Assembly: GCA_016744295.1 (NCBI GenBank)
Contig: JADGEQ010000005.1
Span: forward strand, 124,001 to 188,000
Length of the DNA stretch: 64,000 nt
Origin: Desulfobacteraceae bacterium
Lineage (GTDB): Bacteria; Desulfobacterota; Desulfobacteria; Desulfobacterales; Desulfobacteraceae
Direction: 5' to 3'
This document shows, piece by piece, positions 19,151-27,914 of this stretch. The notes below the pieces were generated by a model, which worked only from the letters and a program-made list of their open reading frames with translations, ran no database searches and was not told where the DNA came from. Both the position numbers and the translations under genes were made by a program. How positions within the stretch are numbered: the stretch's first letter is position 1; each line of letters opens with the position of its first letter.

Positions 19151-20215
19151 TCAGCCCCAGGCGGGGTCTTTTTGTATGGCCATCTCTCCGGGCATAAGGG
19201 TTTCATCGGTCTGAATAGAAAAGCGAAGATCAGGATAGGCGTTTTCTAATTTTTCCAAATTGCTGTTTTTATCCCCCCGTAAACGAGACACAAACCGGGG
19301 ATGAACCCTCAAGAGGATATGGATCACCCGAGCTCCCTCAATCATGGGATTTCCCATATCAAGCACAAGAAAAGCGTCAAGCTTTTCACACACCTGGTCA
19401 TAAACAAGCGCAGACAGCACCAGGTGACCGAATGCCGGGTGCCACGGCCCTGCCAATACCCGGGTCGCATCCTCCATCATCTCTGATGCCTGGAGCCCCA
19501 TTCGAATGACAGCCACATCTGCCTGGTTAAATATCTTGCACATCTCTTTTACAAGGTAAACACTTTGATCCAGACCCAAAGGGAGGTAGCTGCCCTCCCG
19601 ATACCATCGGGCCAAAAGACTGCCTTCCAGAACCATCAGGGGGTAAATTCTGGCCACATCCGGCCCCAGGGCCGATATCTGTTTTGTGCTGTCCATTAAT
19701 TGAGCGGTTGTATCCCCGGGAAGTCCCACCATCATTTGAACCCCCACCTGAATTCCATATGCCTGCAACAGGCCGATGGCTTGGCGGGTATGAAAACTTT
19801 TATGGCCCCGGTTGGATTGATTGAGCACAGAGTCGGCCATGGATTGAACCCCCAGTTCGACCAGGGTAACCCCATGGGGTCGAATCAGGTCAAGGGTTTG
19901 TTCTGTAACGGTATCCGGACGGGTGGAACAGCGAATACCCTGAATGGATTGGTTCTCAATATAGGGGCGTACCTTTTCCAACAGCCAAAGGATATCACTC
20001 TCAGGAAGGCCCAGAAAATTACCACCGAAAAAAGCCAGCTCCACCCTGGAACGATTACCCTTAAACCTTAGATACTGACCAATAATTTCATCAATTTCTT
20101 CTGGGTCCGGCAGACACCTTTTCCGGCTGGTGATGATGGATTGATTACAAAAGGCACACTGGTGGGGACAGCCAGAGTGGGGAATAAAAACAGGAATAAC
20201 CAGGGGGGATTCCAT
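19151..20215 (-). CDS. Elp3-like radical SAM protein
   Basis: A 354-residue radical SAM enzyme. The cluster-binding motif is C16-x3-C20-x2-C23 (CPHQCAFC), followed by an Elp3/HemN-like barrel with ELAFFGGNF and the strand ELGVQSM. No acetyltransferase domain follows, so it is not a full Elp3. Close relatives are often encoded beside rnc, and their substrate is unknown to me; a role in RNA modification is only an inference. It lies eight bases after the PHP-RNase III gene and is probably cotranscribed with it. Confidence 0.85.
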   Translation of the reverse strand: MESPLVIPVFIPHSGCPHQCAFCNQSIITSRKRCLPDPEEIDEIIGQYLRFKGNRSRVELAFFGGNFLGLPESDILWLLEKVRPYIENQSIQGIRCSTRPDTVTEQTLDLIRPHGVTLVELGVQSMADSVLNQSNRGHKSFHTRQAIGLLQAYGIQVGVQMMVGLPGDTTAQLMDSTKQISALGPDVARIYPLMVLEGSLLARWYREGSYLPLGLDQSVYLVKEMCKIFNQADVAVIRMGLQASEMMEDATRVLAGPWHPAFGHLVLSALVYDQVCEKLDAFLVLDMGNPMIEGARVIHILLRVHPRFVSRLRGDKNSNLEKLENAYPDLRFSIQTDETLMPGEMAIQKDPAWG

Positions 20216-20223
20216 ACCCCGTC

Positions 20224-21783
20224 CTAGACCCCTTGGCCGTGCACTAGCTTAAGGGCATTTTTGGCAGAATCCTGTTCAGCAGCCTTTTTGGTTTTTCCAA
20301 AACCAATAGACCGTATATCAGACAATTCCAGACAAATCTCAAATCTTTTATCATGGTCAGGCCCGCTCTCTTTGACCACGGTATATTGCGGGGTTGTGGC
20401 AAATGTTTCCTGGGCATACTCCTGGAGACAACTTTTATAATCCATGGTATTGAAATCAAGCAATGCCCCCTGGATAGCATCCTTGAAAACCGCCTTGACC
20501 ATTTGATGGGCTTTATCAAACCCGGCGTCGAGATAGACCGCGGCAACCAGAGCTTCAAATGCATCGGAAAGAATGGAATTTTTGTCTCCTCCCCCGGAAA
20601 GAAACTCTCCACGGCCCAGCATGATAAATCGCCCCAGATCAATACTGCGTGCCATCTCAGCCAGGCCCGGCTCACTAACAAGATTTGATCTGAGTTTTGA
20701 CAATTCCCCCTCTTTTTTTAACGGACTTTCCGCCATGAGAATATGCCCCACACAAAGTCCCAACACCGCATCTCCAAGAAATTCAAGACGTTCATTATCG
20801 GAATGGCAGCTCTCCTGATTCTCATTTACATAGGACCTGTGGCACAGCGCATTGGTCAGGAGGGATTTGTCTTTAAACGGGTAGTCAATATTTTTTTCCA
20901 GAATATCCAGGCGAGGTTGCAGATTCAGACTGGCAAGTCTTTTGTTCAAGGCCCTGAAAACAGAATAATCCACCTTAAGCGTATCCCTGCCCCGGCCCAA
21001 ACGCACCCCAAGATTAAAACTGCCGTGGAAATCTGAGCCACCCGTTGCCAAAAGTTTTCGATCATGGGCAAGTTGTTCAAGATAGGTTGTCTTTTGGGGG
21101 TCATGATCAGAGTAAAACACCTCAATGCCCTGGAGACCAAAGCCTGTCAGCTCATCAACAAAATATTCCAGTCCCCTGGAGCGTTTGAATTCAAACAGGC
21201 CGGGATGGGCCAGCACGGGCAGACCGCCTGCATCAAGGATTGTTTTAATCCCCTCTTCACAGGATACCTTAAATTTATCAACATAGGCAGGTTTACCTTT
21301 TCCGAGATATTTATCAAAGGCCTCCCGAAAACTGTTAACAATCCCTTTTTCCTTCATCAGTTCCGCAATATGGGGCCGCCCGGTCTGGTCCGCACCAAAC
21401 CGGGCGGCCACCTCGGCCAGACTGATATCGATCCCCAAATCGTTTAAAAGTTCAATGATCCTGGGATTTCGTTCATCCCTTGACCTGACCGCCTGTTTCA
21501 AAAGATGGTTCAGCCGTTTATCATAAATGGAAAATCCATACCCCAGCAAATGAACACTGCCAATGCCTTTAAAAGCTGCCGGCGGCTCACAGGAAATTTC
21601 AACACCACTAATAAATTCGATGGGATAACCGGAAATGTTATCAAGGATTTCTTTGATTCCGGCAATGGAATCATGATCGGTCAGGGAGATTGCCCTGACG
21701 CCGGCGTCTTTGGCCAGAGTTAGTATCTGCTTTGGAGAAAAAGATCCGTCCGAAGCAGTTGAGTGTATATGAAGATCAATCAA
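20224..21783 (-). CDS. rnc: PHP phosphoesterase - ribonuclease III fusion protein
   Basis: A single 519-residue reading frame joins two RNA enzymes. Residues 1 to about 285 are a PHP domain of the YciV/TrpH (RNase AM) type, with metal ligands in DLHIHST (H5, H7), TDHD (35-38), GVEIS (E62), AHPG (H193) and SDFHG (D251, H253). Residues about 290-440 are an RNase III domain with the NERLEFLGD signature (E331, E334, D338) and SDAFEAL (D407, E410). Residues about 447-515 are a double-stranded RNA-binding domain. All catalytic residues are intact. The only usable start is TTG, 20 bases after the dksA stop and without a strong Shine-Dalgarno, so coupling to dksA is likely. No separate rnc is seen in the window. 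Confidence 0.9.
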   Translation of the reverse strand: MIDLHIHSTASDGSFSPKQILTLAKDAGVRAISLTDHDSIAGIKEILDNISGYPIEFISGVEISCEPPAAFKGIGSVHLLGYGFSIYDKRLNHLLKQAVRSRDERNPRIIELLNDLGIDISLAEVAARFGADQTGRPHIAELMKEKGIVNSFREAFDKYLGKGKPAYVDKFKVSCEEGIKTILDAGGLPVLAHPGLFEFKRSRGLEYFVDELTGFGLQGIEVFYSDHDPQKTTYLEQLAHDRKLLATGGSDFHGSFNLGVRLGRGRDTLKVDYSVFRALNKRLASLNLQPRLDILEKNIDYPFKDKSLLTNALCHRSYVNENQESCHSDNERLEFLGDAVLGLCVGHILMAESPLKKEGELSKLRSNLVSEPGLAEMARSIDLGRFIMLGRGEFLSGGGDKNSILSDAFEALVAAVYLDAGFDKAHQMVKAVFKDAIQGALLDFNTMDYKSCLQEYAQETFATTPQYTVVKESGPDHDKRFEICLELSDIRSIGFGKTKKAAEQDSAKNALKLVHGQGV

Positions 21784-21803
21784 AACGGGTTCAACAGCAC
21801 CTA

Positions 21804-22166
21804 TTAGATCCCAAGTGCCTTCTCCATATCCTCTTCGCGGGTTTTGCAGTCAATGCACTGGGTGGTAACCGGCCTGGCCTTAAGCCTTTCTATGGAGATA
21901 TCTTCCTCACAGGAATCACACCGGCCAAAGGTCCCGTTTTCGATTCGAACCAGGGTTTTTTTAATTTTTTTAATTAATTTGTGTTCCCTGTCCCGAATAC
22001 GAAGTTCAAAACTTCTCTCTGCCTCATGGGAGGCACGGTCCGTGGGATCTGCAAAGTTTTCTATGGGCTTTGTCATACCGGTTACCGTGCCGTCTGCATG
22101 GGAAACCAGTTCAGCCAGCCTATGGGTCAATAGCTTTTTAAAAAATTCCAAATCTTGTTTTTCCAT
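21804..22166 (-). CDS. dksA: DksA/TraR-family RNA polymerase-binding protein
   Basis: About 120 residues: a coiled-coil followed by a four-Cys zinc finger (CDSC, 17 residues, CIDC) and a C-terminal helix. The acidic coiled-coil tip motif DPTDRAS is present, as in true DksA, which modulates RNA polymerase with ppGpp. I choose the second ATG because AAGGA lies eight bases before it; the first ATG (two codons earlier) is only two bases from that site. First gene of the dksA / PHP-RNase III / radical SAM unit. Confidence 0.92.
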   Translation of the reverse strand: MEKQDLEFFKKLLTHRLAELVSHADGTVTGMTKPIENFADPTDRASHEAERSFELRIRDREHKLIKKIKKTLVRIENGTFGRCDSCEEDISIERLKARPVTTQCIDCKTREEDMEKALGI

Positions 22167-22216
22167 GGTCATCGTCCTTCATTTTTTAAATGTTCTCAGA
22201 ACATCACAAAACAATT

Positions 22217-22244
22217 ATTATACCAATTCAATTGACAAAGTAAA
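22217..22244 (-). promoter_or_regulatory. Probable sigma-70 promoter of the dksA operon
   Basis: On the minus strand TTTACT, a 16-base spacer and a perfect TATAAT lie about 50 bases before the dksA start. A TTGACA is readable on the plus strand in the same region but has no gene downstream. Confidence 0.6.
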
Positions 22245-22356
22245 GAGTTTAATACACTGGTTTATTAGACATTTGCAAGACAATTGATACTAAATTGGAT
22301 GAAAACCAATTACAGATATAATATATCCTTGAAAAAACAGGCTTTCAGAGACCCGA

Positions 22357-23634
22357 TTATTCCTTCTCTGGAATATCCAGATCAAACAATTGCCGGGCCA
22401 CATTCAAATACAAAGAATCATCCCTGTGATCCCCGGTATTTCGCAGAAATCGGATGGGATCATGGATGGTCCGGGTTGCAATGGCCTGGGTCATTCGCCG
22501 AAGAGAATCGATATCCCCCTGGGACAAATGCCCCAAAGAGGAGATGGTTTTGTTAAATTCAATCTCCACGATGGCGGTCATTTTATCATTAATGGCTTTG
22601 ATGGTGGGGACGATGGAAAGGCTGTCCATCCATTTCCTAAAGGTCAGCACGGCTTCTTCGACAAACCGTTCGGCTTTGATGGTTTCCTGTTCCCTTTGGT
22701 GGATATTGGTTTCAACAATGCCCTTTAAATCATCAATATCATAAACATAGGCATTGGACACATTATTGATTTTCGGATCAATATCCCTTGGCACGGCAAT
22801 ATCAATGAAAAACAGGGTGTTGTGATGCCTTTTTTTCATGGCCCGTTTTACCTGCTTCTGGGTAAGAACATATTCCGTGGACCCGGTGGAACTGATGATA
22901 ATATCCACATCATTGAGGGCTTCTTCCCTCTCTTCAAATTGAACAGCCTGACCCTTGAATTTCTGGGCAAGAGCCAGGGCATTTTTAAAGGTTCGGTTGG
23001 CCACAACAATACGTTTAACATTGTGGGACATTAAATGCTCAACAGCAAGTTCCGCCATCTCTCCCGCCCCCAGCAGCATAACGCTTTTGCTGGAAAGATC
23101 ACCAAAAATCTTGCTGGCAAGCTCTATGGCTGCATAGGAAATGGAAACCGCATTATCTCCGATACCGGTTTCCTTTCGAACCCGCTTGGCAACGCTGAAA
23201 GATTTATGCATCATCCGATTGAGCAGGACACCGGAAGCCCCCTCTTCCACGGCAATCTTATAGGCCTTTTTGATCTGACCCAAGATCTGGGGTTCCCCCA
23301 CCATCATTGAATCAAGGCTGGAAGACACCTGGAACATATGCCGGATGGCTTCATCCCCTTCAAGGATGTACAAGGCAGACCGAAACTCGGAAACAGTTAA
23401 TTTTTTATGATGGGAAATAAACTGGATAATGGTTTCAATCTGATCCCCTTCTTCGGGTATGTACAAAATTTCCATCCGGTTGCAGGTTGAAAAGACAAGC
23501 CCCTCTTTGATATGGATGGCCTCTTTCAGATACTCCAGAGCCCCAAGGGTCTCCTCGGCTGTAAAGGACAATTTTTCCCTAAGTTCCACTGGGGCAGTTT
23601 TATGATTTGCACCGATTAAAAAAATATTTGACAT
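22357..23634 (-). CDS. hemA: Glutamyl-tRNA reductase
   Basis: A 425-residue enzyme that reduces Glu-tRNA to glutamate-1-semialdehyde, the first step of C5-pathway tetrapyrrole synthesis. Conserved features are GANHKTAPVELREK, the nucleophile Cys51 in STCNR, the NADPH-binding GAGEMAELA motif and the C-terminal dimerisation helix. It is the third gene of an operon with a siroheme-pathway dehydrogenase and a CcsA/HemX-like protein. Confidence 0.96.
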   Translation of the reverse strand: MSNIFLIGANHKTAPVELREKLSFTAEETLGALEYLKEAIHIKEGLVFSTCNRMEILYIPEEGDQIETIIQFISHHKKLTVSEFRSALYILEGDEAIRHMFQVSSSLDSMMVGEPQILGQIKKAYKIAVEEGASGVLLNRMMHKSFSVAKRVRKETGIGDNAVSISYAAIELASKIFGDLSSKSVMLLGAGEMAELAVEHLMSHNVKRIVVANRTFKNALALAQKFKGQAVQFEEREEALNDVDIIISSTGSTEYVLTQKQVKRAMKKRHHNTLFFIDIAVPRDIDPKINNVSNAYVYDIDDLKGIVETNIHQREQETIKAERFVEEAVLTFRKWMDSLSIVPTIKAINDKMTAIVEIEFNKTISSLGHLSQGDIDSLRRMTQAIATRTIHDPIRFLRNTGDHRDDSLYLNVARQLFDLDIPEKE

Positions 23635-23644
23635 GGTTCTTTCG

Positions 23645-24481
23645 CTATTTGGTAAAGTCCTGGTGATGCCCGCCCAGAAAAATATTAACTCCCAGAAAGG
23701 TAAAAATAATGATCACAAATCCAACAATTGTCATGATGGCGGATTTCCGTCCCCGCCACCCAGAATGAAAACGAAAATGCAACAGAGCCGCATAAACCAG
23801 CCAGGTGCCGACGGAGAACACCTCTTTAAAATCCCAGCTCCAAAACTGGCCCCAGATGGATTTTGCATAGATAAATCCGGTAATCAGCCCAAAGGTCAGA
23901 AGGGTAAACCCGGTGGTGATACAGGTATAACTGACATTGTCCAGAAAATCCAGGGAGGGCAGCCGTTTAAAAAAGAACCCCGGGCTTTTGGCCTTGATTC
24001 CCTTTTCCTGGAGCAGATAAAGGATTCCGGCTCCGCAGGCAAGCCCCAGGGCAGCATCACCGGTAAATACCAGCACAATGTGGGCAACAAACCAGAATCC
24101 CCTTAAAATCTCATTGGAAACCACCGGTGCATCCGGGATGAGCATCACCGCCAGCATGAGGATGGACAACAGAACAGAGGCAAACACACCCAAAATTTTC
24201 AGGTTAAATTTATATTGAAAATATAAAAACATGCAACCAAAGGCAAAGGCTGCCAGAGAAAGGCTTTGCACCATATTTTGGACCGGCAGTTCCCGGGCTG
24301 AAATTCCCATAAACAAAATGCTTACAAAATGAACCCCCACGGCCGTGGACACCAGCCAGAAAGAAATTTTCTGAATTCTGTCCTTTTGATCAAACAAAAA
24401 AAATACATACCCTGCCATGCTGAAAAAATACAGCAGGGTAGATAATTGCAGGGTAAACGTACTGATATTGGCTAATTCCAT
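23645..24481 (-). CDS. CcsA/HemX-like membrane protein (cytochrome c assembly family)
   Basis: A 278-residue protein with about eight membrane helices. Near the C-terminus is the tryptophan-rich stretch WGQFWSWDFKEVFSV, the WWD-type heme-handling motif of CcsA/CcmC/HemX proteins. Located between precorrin-2 dehydrogenase and hemA, it is best called a HemX-like protein. In related operons HemX influences HemA level or heme handling, but a direct role in cytochrome c maturation cannot be excluded. Confidence 0.85.
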   Translation of the reverse strand: MELANISTFTLQLSTLLYFFSMAGYVFFLFDQKDRIQKISFWLVSTAVGVHFVSILFMGISARELPVQNMVQSLSLAAFAFGCMFLYFQYKFNLKILGVFASVLLSILMLAVMLIPDAPVVSNEILRGFWFVAHIVLVFTGDAALGLACGAGILYLLQEKGIKAKSPGFFFKRLPSLDFLDNVSYTCITTGFTLLTFGLITGFIYAKSIWGQFWSWDFKEVFSVGTWLVYAALLHFRFHSGWRGRKSAIMTIVGFVIIIFTFLGVNIFLGGHHQDFTK

Positions 24482-25144
24482 TTATTGCTCCTGTGGTACA
24501 AGGCTTTGATAATCAACCCCGGGCCCGAGCAGTTCAACAAGAACCAAGTTTATCCGGGTTTCATCATTGGCTGCGATCATGGCAGGTAAATTTTTTTCAA
24601 CAAGGGCGGTAAATATTTTTTTATGGGAGACGGGATCATGGCCCTCCTCCAACAATTTTTTCCGGATATTGCCCATGAGCAGAAGAAAACCGGTATATTC
24701 CGGACCAAACATTTGTTCAAGATCTTTCCTGATTTTTTTGGCCAGGGCGGGACTTGCCCCGGATGTGGAAACAGCACACACAAGATCCCCCCTCTCCACA
24801 ACAGAAGGAAGAATAAAATCAGACATATCCGGGGCATCGGCAATGTTACACAAAATCCCCCGATCCCTTGCCTCTTCCTGGATTCGTAAATTCAGTTCCC
24901 TGCTGCTGGTGGCGGCAAACACCATAAAAACGCCACCCAGATCAGATGTTTCATAGGGCTTGCACTCCAGGCAGATGTGATCGTTTTTTTGGGCTTCAAG
25001 CTTTTGGGAAAAAGCCTTGCTGACCACCCGAACCCTGGCCCCTGCCCGGCACAACCCCATGGTTTTCCGGGTGGCCACCCCACCGCCACCCACCACCAGA
25101 CAGTCGCGGTCCTTTAAATCCAGAAAAATGGGATAATACTTCAT
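24482..25144 (-). CDS. Precorrin-2 dehydrogenase / sirohydrochlorin ferrochelatase (CysG N-terminal type)
   Basis: A 220-residue Met8/CysG-N-like protein. It opens with YYPIFLDLKDRDCLVVGGGGVA, an NAD-binding Rossmann site, and contains CNIADAPDMSDFILPS and VSTSGASPALAKKIR, all typical. It makes sirohydrochlorin and possibly siroheme, needed in sulfate reducers for sulfite reductase and for the siroheme-dependent heme route. The methyltransferase domain of full CysG is absent. It directly abuts the CcsA/HemX gene and is first in the operon. Confidence 0.92.
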   Translation of the reverse strand: MKYYPIFLDLKDRDCLVVGGGGVATRKTMGLCRAGARVRVVSKAFSQKLEAQKNDHICLECKPYETSDLGGVFMVFAATSSRELNLRIQEEARDRGILCNIADAPDMSDFILPSVVERGDLVCAVSTSGASPALAKKIRKDLEQMFGPEYTGFLLLMGNIRKKLLEEGHDPVSHKKIFTALVEKNLPAMIAANDETRINLVLVELLGPGVDYQSLVPQEQ

Positions 25145-25191
25145 TCTTAACCTGATCCTTGGTTCACTTATCTTGTTTAAACAAAAATTTT

Positions 25192-25220
25192 AGTATATAT
25201 TGCCGTCTATAATTTTTCAA
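25192..25220 (-). promoter_or_regulatory. Sigma-70 promoter of the precorrin-2 dehydrogenase / hemA operon
   Basis: On the minus strand TTGAAA, exactly 17 bases, TATACT: a near-consensus housekeeping promoter, about 50 bases before the first gene of the tetrapyrrole operon. Confidence 0.7.
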
Positions 25221-25252
25221 TATCTATTCACCTGATACTTGAGGTAGCCTGC

Positions 25253-26092
25253 ATGATAATTGATTCTCACACCCATCTTTTTCCGGAACCGGTAAAAAAT
25301 GATCGTTCCCGGTTCTTTGACAAAGAGCCTGAATTCAAGCTGCTCTACAACTCTCCCAGGGCAAAAATATCCACCATTTCCGAATTAGTTGACACCATGG
25401 ATATCCATGGGGTAGACATTTCCGTGGTCAGCGGATTTCCCTGGAGAAACCCGGACCATGCCAGAAAAAACAATGATTATATCCTTGAAGCTGTCCAGGC
25501 CCATCCAAAAAGGATCAAAGGTCTTGCCTGCTTTGACCTGAGCTGGGCTGGTGCGGCCGATGAGGCTGTCCGGTGCATGGATGCAGGATTGTCAGGCGTG
25601 GGAGAACTGGCCTTTTATCTTTCCGGTATTGATGAAACAGCCCTCACACTCCTGGAGCCTGTCATGGCGGCCCTGAGGTCCCATGGAAACCGCCCCTGCA
25701 TGATCCACACCAATGAACCCGTGGGCCATCCCTATCCCGGCAAAACCCCGGTGACCCTGGAACAAATTGATACCCTGGCAAAAAGATTTCCCGACAACAG
25801 AATCATCCTGGCCCATTGGGGGGGAGGCATTTTTTTCTACCATGTCATGAAAAAGCAGGTAAAAGAAAACCTGAAAAACATCTGGTATGATACAGCGGCC
25901 TCGGTTTATCTTTATGATCCTGAAATTTATGACATGGCAGTCTGGGCCGGGGTCATTGACAAGGTTCTTTTCGGCACGGATTTTCCCCTGCTCACACCGG
26001 ACCGCTATTACGCAGACATGGATAAATCGGCCATGAATGACCTCCAAAAAGCACAAGTACTTGGGAAAAACGCCCTTGCCCTTTTTGGATAA
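25253..26092 (+). CDS. Amidohydrolase-family metal-dependent hydrolase
   Basis: A 279-residue TIM-barrel hydrolase of the amidohydrolase-2 group. The metal-binding HTH lies at residues 5-7 (SHTHLF), with a later His in LAHWGGG and an Asp in LFGTDFPLL. It starts after GAGG with good spacing. Relatives include decarboxylases and lactonases; the substrate cannot be read from the sequence. It is divergent from the tetrapyrrole operon and convergent with the sigma-54 activator. Confidence 0.85.
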   Translation: MIIDSHTHLFPEPVKNDRSRFFDKEPEFKLLYNSPRAKISTISELVDTMDIHGVDISVVSGFPWRNPDHARKNNDYILEAVQAHPKRIKGLACFDLSWAGAADEAVRCMDAGLSGVGELAFYLSGIDETALTLLEPVMAALRSHGNRPCMIHTNEPVGHPYPGKTPVTLEQIDTLAKRFPDNRIILAHWGGGIFFYHVMKKQVKENLKNIWYDTAASVYLYDPEIYDMAVWAGVIDKVLFGTDFPLLTPDRYYADMDKSAMNDLQKAQVLGKNALALFG

Positions 26093-26165
26093 AGCGTTTT
26101 TTTAAAGAAAGGAACACCCGTATAGTGCGCCCCTTGATTCAGGGTGAGTGAGCAAAGGTCTGCCT

Positions 26166-27914
26166 TTACCTGGCAGTCTGCAATTTCCGGTATAGTGTTG
26201 GCAAACTTATACCCAGCTCTTTTGCTGCCTTTTCCTTTGCTTCAACACTAGTACCGTGATATTTTATAGTGTTTTGGATCATTGAGATCTCAAAATATTT
26301 TATTTTATCCGCCAGGGTTTTATATTTTTTCAGAGGATTGCCCGCTGAGATCGAATCCGGCAGGCTCTCCAGTGTGATACACTCTGTTTTTTCGACATTT
26401 GTGGCATATTCAATGGCATTTTGAAGCTCCCGGGCATTGCCCGGCCAGTGGTATGCCATCAATACTTGTTCAGCCTCTTTGGAATACCCTTTAATTTTCA
26501 AATTAAAATTTTTGGAATATTTTTTTAAAAAATAATTGGACAAAACCATTATATCTTCTCTTCTTGCCCGAAGAGGCGGGATGGAAAGTGGCATGACATT
26601 CAGCCGAAAATAAAGATCTTCACGAAATTCACCTTTTTTCTGCATTTTGAGCAGATCCTGGTTGGTTGCTGCGATCACCCTGACATCCACACCCATGGAC
26701 TTGACGCCCCCTACCCGCTCCACCCTTTTGTCCTGGAGCACCCGCAATAATTTTGCCTGCATGTGCAACGGCATGTCCCCTATTTCATCCAGAAAGATGG
26801 TACCCCCGCTGGCAATTTCAAATTTTCCCGGCTTACCCCCTTTTTTAGCGCCTGAAAAAGCACCCTCATCATACCCGAATAATTCACTTTCAAGCAGGGC
26901 TTCAGGAATTGCAGCACAATTAATTGGGATAAAGGGAGATATCACCCTTTGACTGCCATAGTGTATGGATCTGGCAAACAATTCCTTGCCGGTACCGCTT
27001 TCTCCCTGGATCAATACCGTGGAATCATTTGTTGCAAGCAAATTTGCATATTCCTTTATCTTGATAATATCACTGCTGCTGCCATGGATATCATCCAGAG
27101 TAGTTTCCATCTGCTTTTCAGAATAATCATACACAACCGAACGCATTTTTTTTATGTTTTCAAGGGAGATAATTGCCCCTACAATTTGTTGTTCCACCTC
27201 CACAGGCCGGCCAGACAAAAGACATTGGTTAGACATGTTCAAAATCGGGTCTGTTTCCTGACGGACAATTATTTTTCCGTCAAGAAGGGGCAAAAAATCA
27301 TTTTTGGACAGATAATTTTCAAGCAATTGTGTTGTTGCCTCTTCCTTTAATCTTAACAATTCATTTGCATGGGCATTTACCTGGGTGATCACCCCCTTGG
27401 CATCAATTGTAATAATGCCGGTGTCCATGAAATTGATTAGGGCATTCAACTGATTCTGGATGATTTTTTCTTTTTTAAGAAGTTGGTTTAGTTTGATTTC
27501 ATTGCAGACAAGGCTGGCCATTTCACCGATGAAATCCAAAAGACCATCCGTGTTTCCTAATAATTTGTCCTTTTGCTTCTGGGTGTAAGCAATCATCAGG
27601 ATAACACCTATAATTTTATTGTCATATTCTATGGTGCGGATCAATTCGGCAGTTTCCGGGCAATTTCCTTCATAGACGCAGCCTTTGCATAATTCATTAA
27701 ACCCCGGGTTAGACAAGATCATCACCTTGTTTTTAATCACACCCCGGACAAACTCTTTGTTGATATTGGTTCCCCGTTTTTTGAGAAAGGTTTTACTGGT
27801 GGCCACCAGATTGAAATTTTCATCAATAAAGGCCACATCCATTTCCATGGCTGAAGCAATCGCGCTTACCACATATTGGGCGGTTTTTTTAATTTGTCCT
27901 AGTTTAGTCATCAA
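26166..27914 (-). CDS. Sigma-54-dependent transcriptional activator with N-terminal cysteine-bearing sensor domain
   Basis: A 582-residue enhancer-binding protein. Residues 1 to about 150 form a GAF-like sensor with a compact Cys cluster C76-x2-C79-x5-C85 that could hold a metal or Fe-S centre. A PAS-like domain follows (about 152-255), then the AAA+ domain with Walker A GESGTGKE at 304-311, the sigma-54 contact loop GAFSGA at 351-356 and Walker B FLDEIGD. A Fis-type helix-turn-helix ends the protein. There is no receiver domain. It faces away from the SHMT-like/TRAP cluster, whose first gene has a sigma-54 promoter, so it is the likely activator of that cluster. Confidence 0.93.
   Translation of the reverse strand: MMTKLGQIKKTAQYVVSAIASAMEMDVAFIDENFNLVATSKTFLKKRGTNINKEFVRGVIKNKVMILSNPGFNELCKGCVYEGNCPETAELIRTIEYDNKIIGVILMIAYTQKQKDKLLGNTDGLLDFIGEMASLVCNEIKLNQLLKKEKIIQNQLNALINFMDTGIITIDAKGVITQVNAHANELLRLKEEATTQLLENYLSKNDFLPLLDGKIIVRQETDPILNMSNQCLLSGRPVEVEQQIVGAIISLENIKKMRSVVYDYSEKQMETTLDDIHGSSSDIIKIKEYANLLATNDSTVLIQGESGTGKELFARSIHYGSQRVISPFIPINCAAIPEALLESELFGYDEGAFSGAKKGGKPGKFEIASGGTIFLDEIGDMPLHMQAKLLRVLQDKRVERVGGVKSMGVDVRVIAATNQDLLKMQKKGEFREDLYFRLNVMPLSIPPLRARREDIMVLSNYFLKKYSKNFNLKIKGYSKEAEQVLMAYHWPGNARELQNAIEYATNVEKTECITLESLPDSISAGNPLKKYKTLADKIKYFEISMIQNTIKYHGTSVEAKEKAAKELGISLPTLYRKLQTAR

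Noticed and set aside
19135..19180. CCTGG/CCAGG hairpin followed by a T-run between the PBP and radical SAM genes
   Set aside because: The right arm and T-run overlap the end of the convergent coding region, and the stem is only five base pairs with a ten-base loop; too weak to call.
22232..22260. TTGACA-type promoter on the plus strand before hemA's 3' end
   Set aside because: No plus-strand gene follows, and the -10 match at 17 bases is poor.
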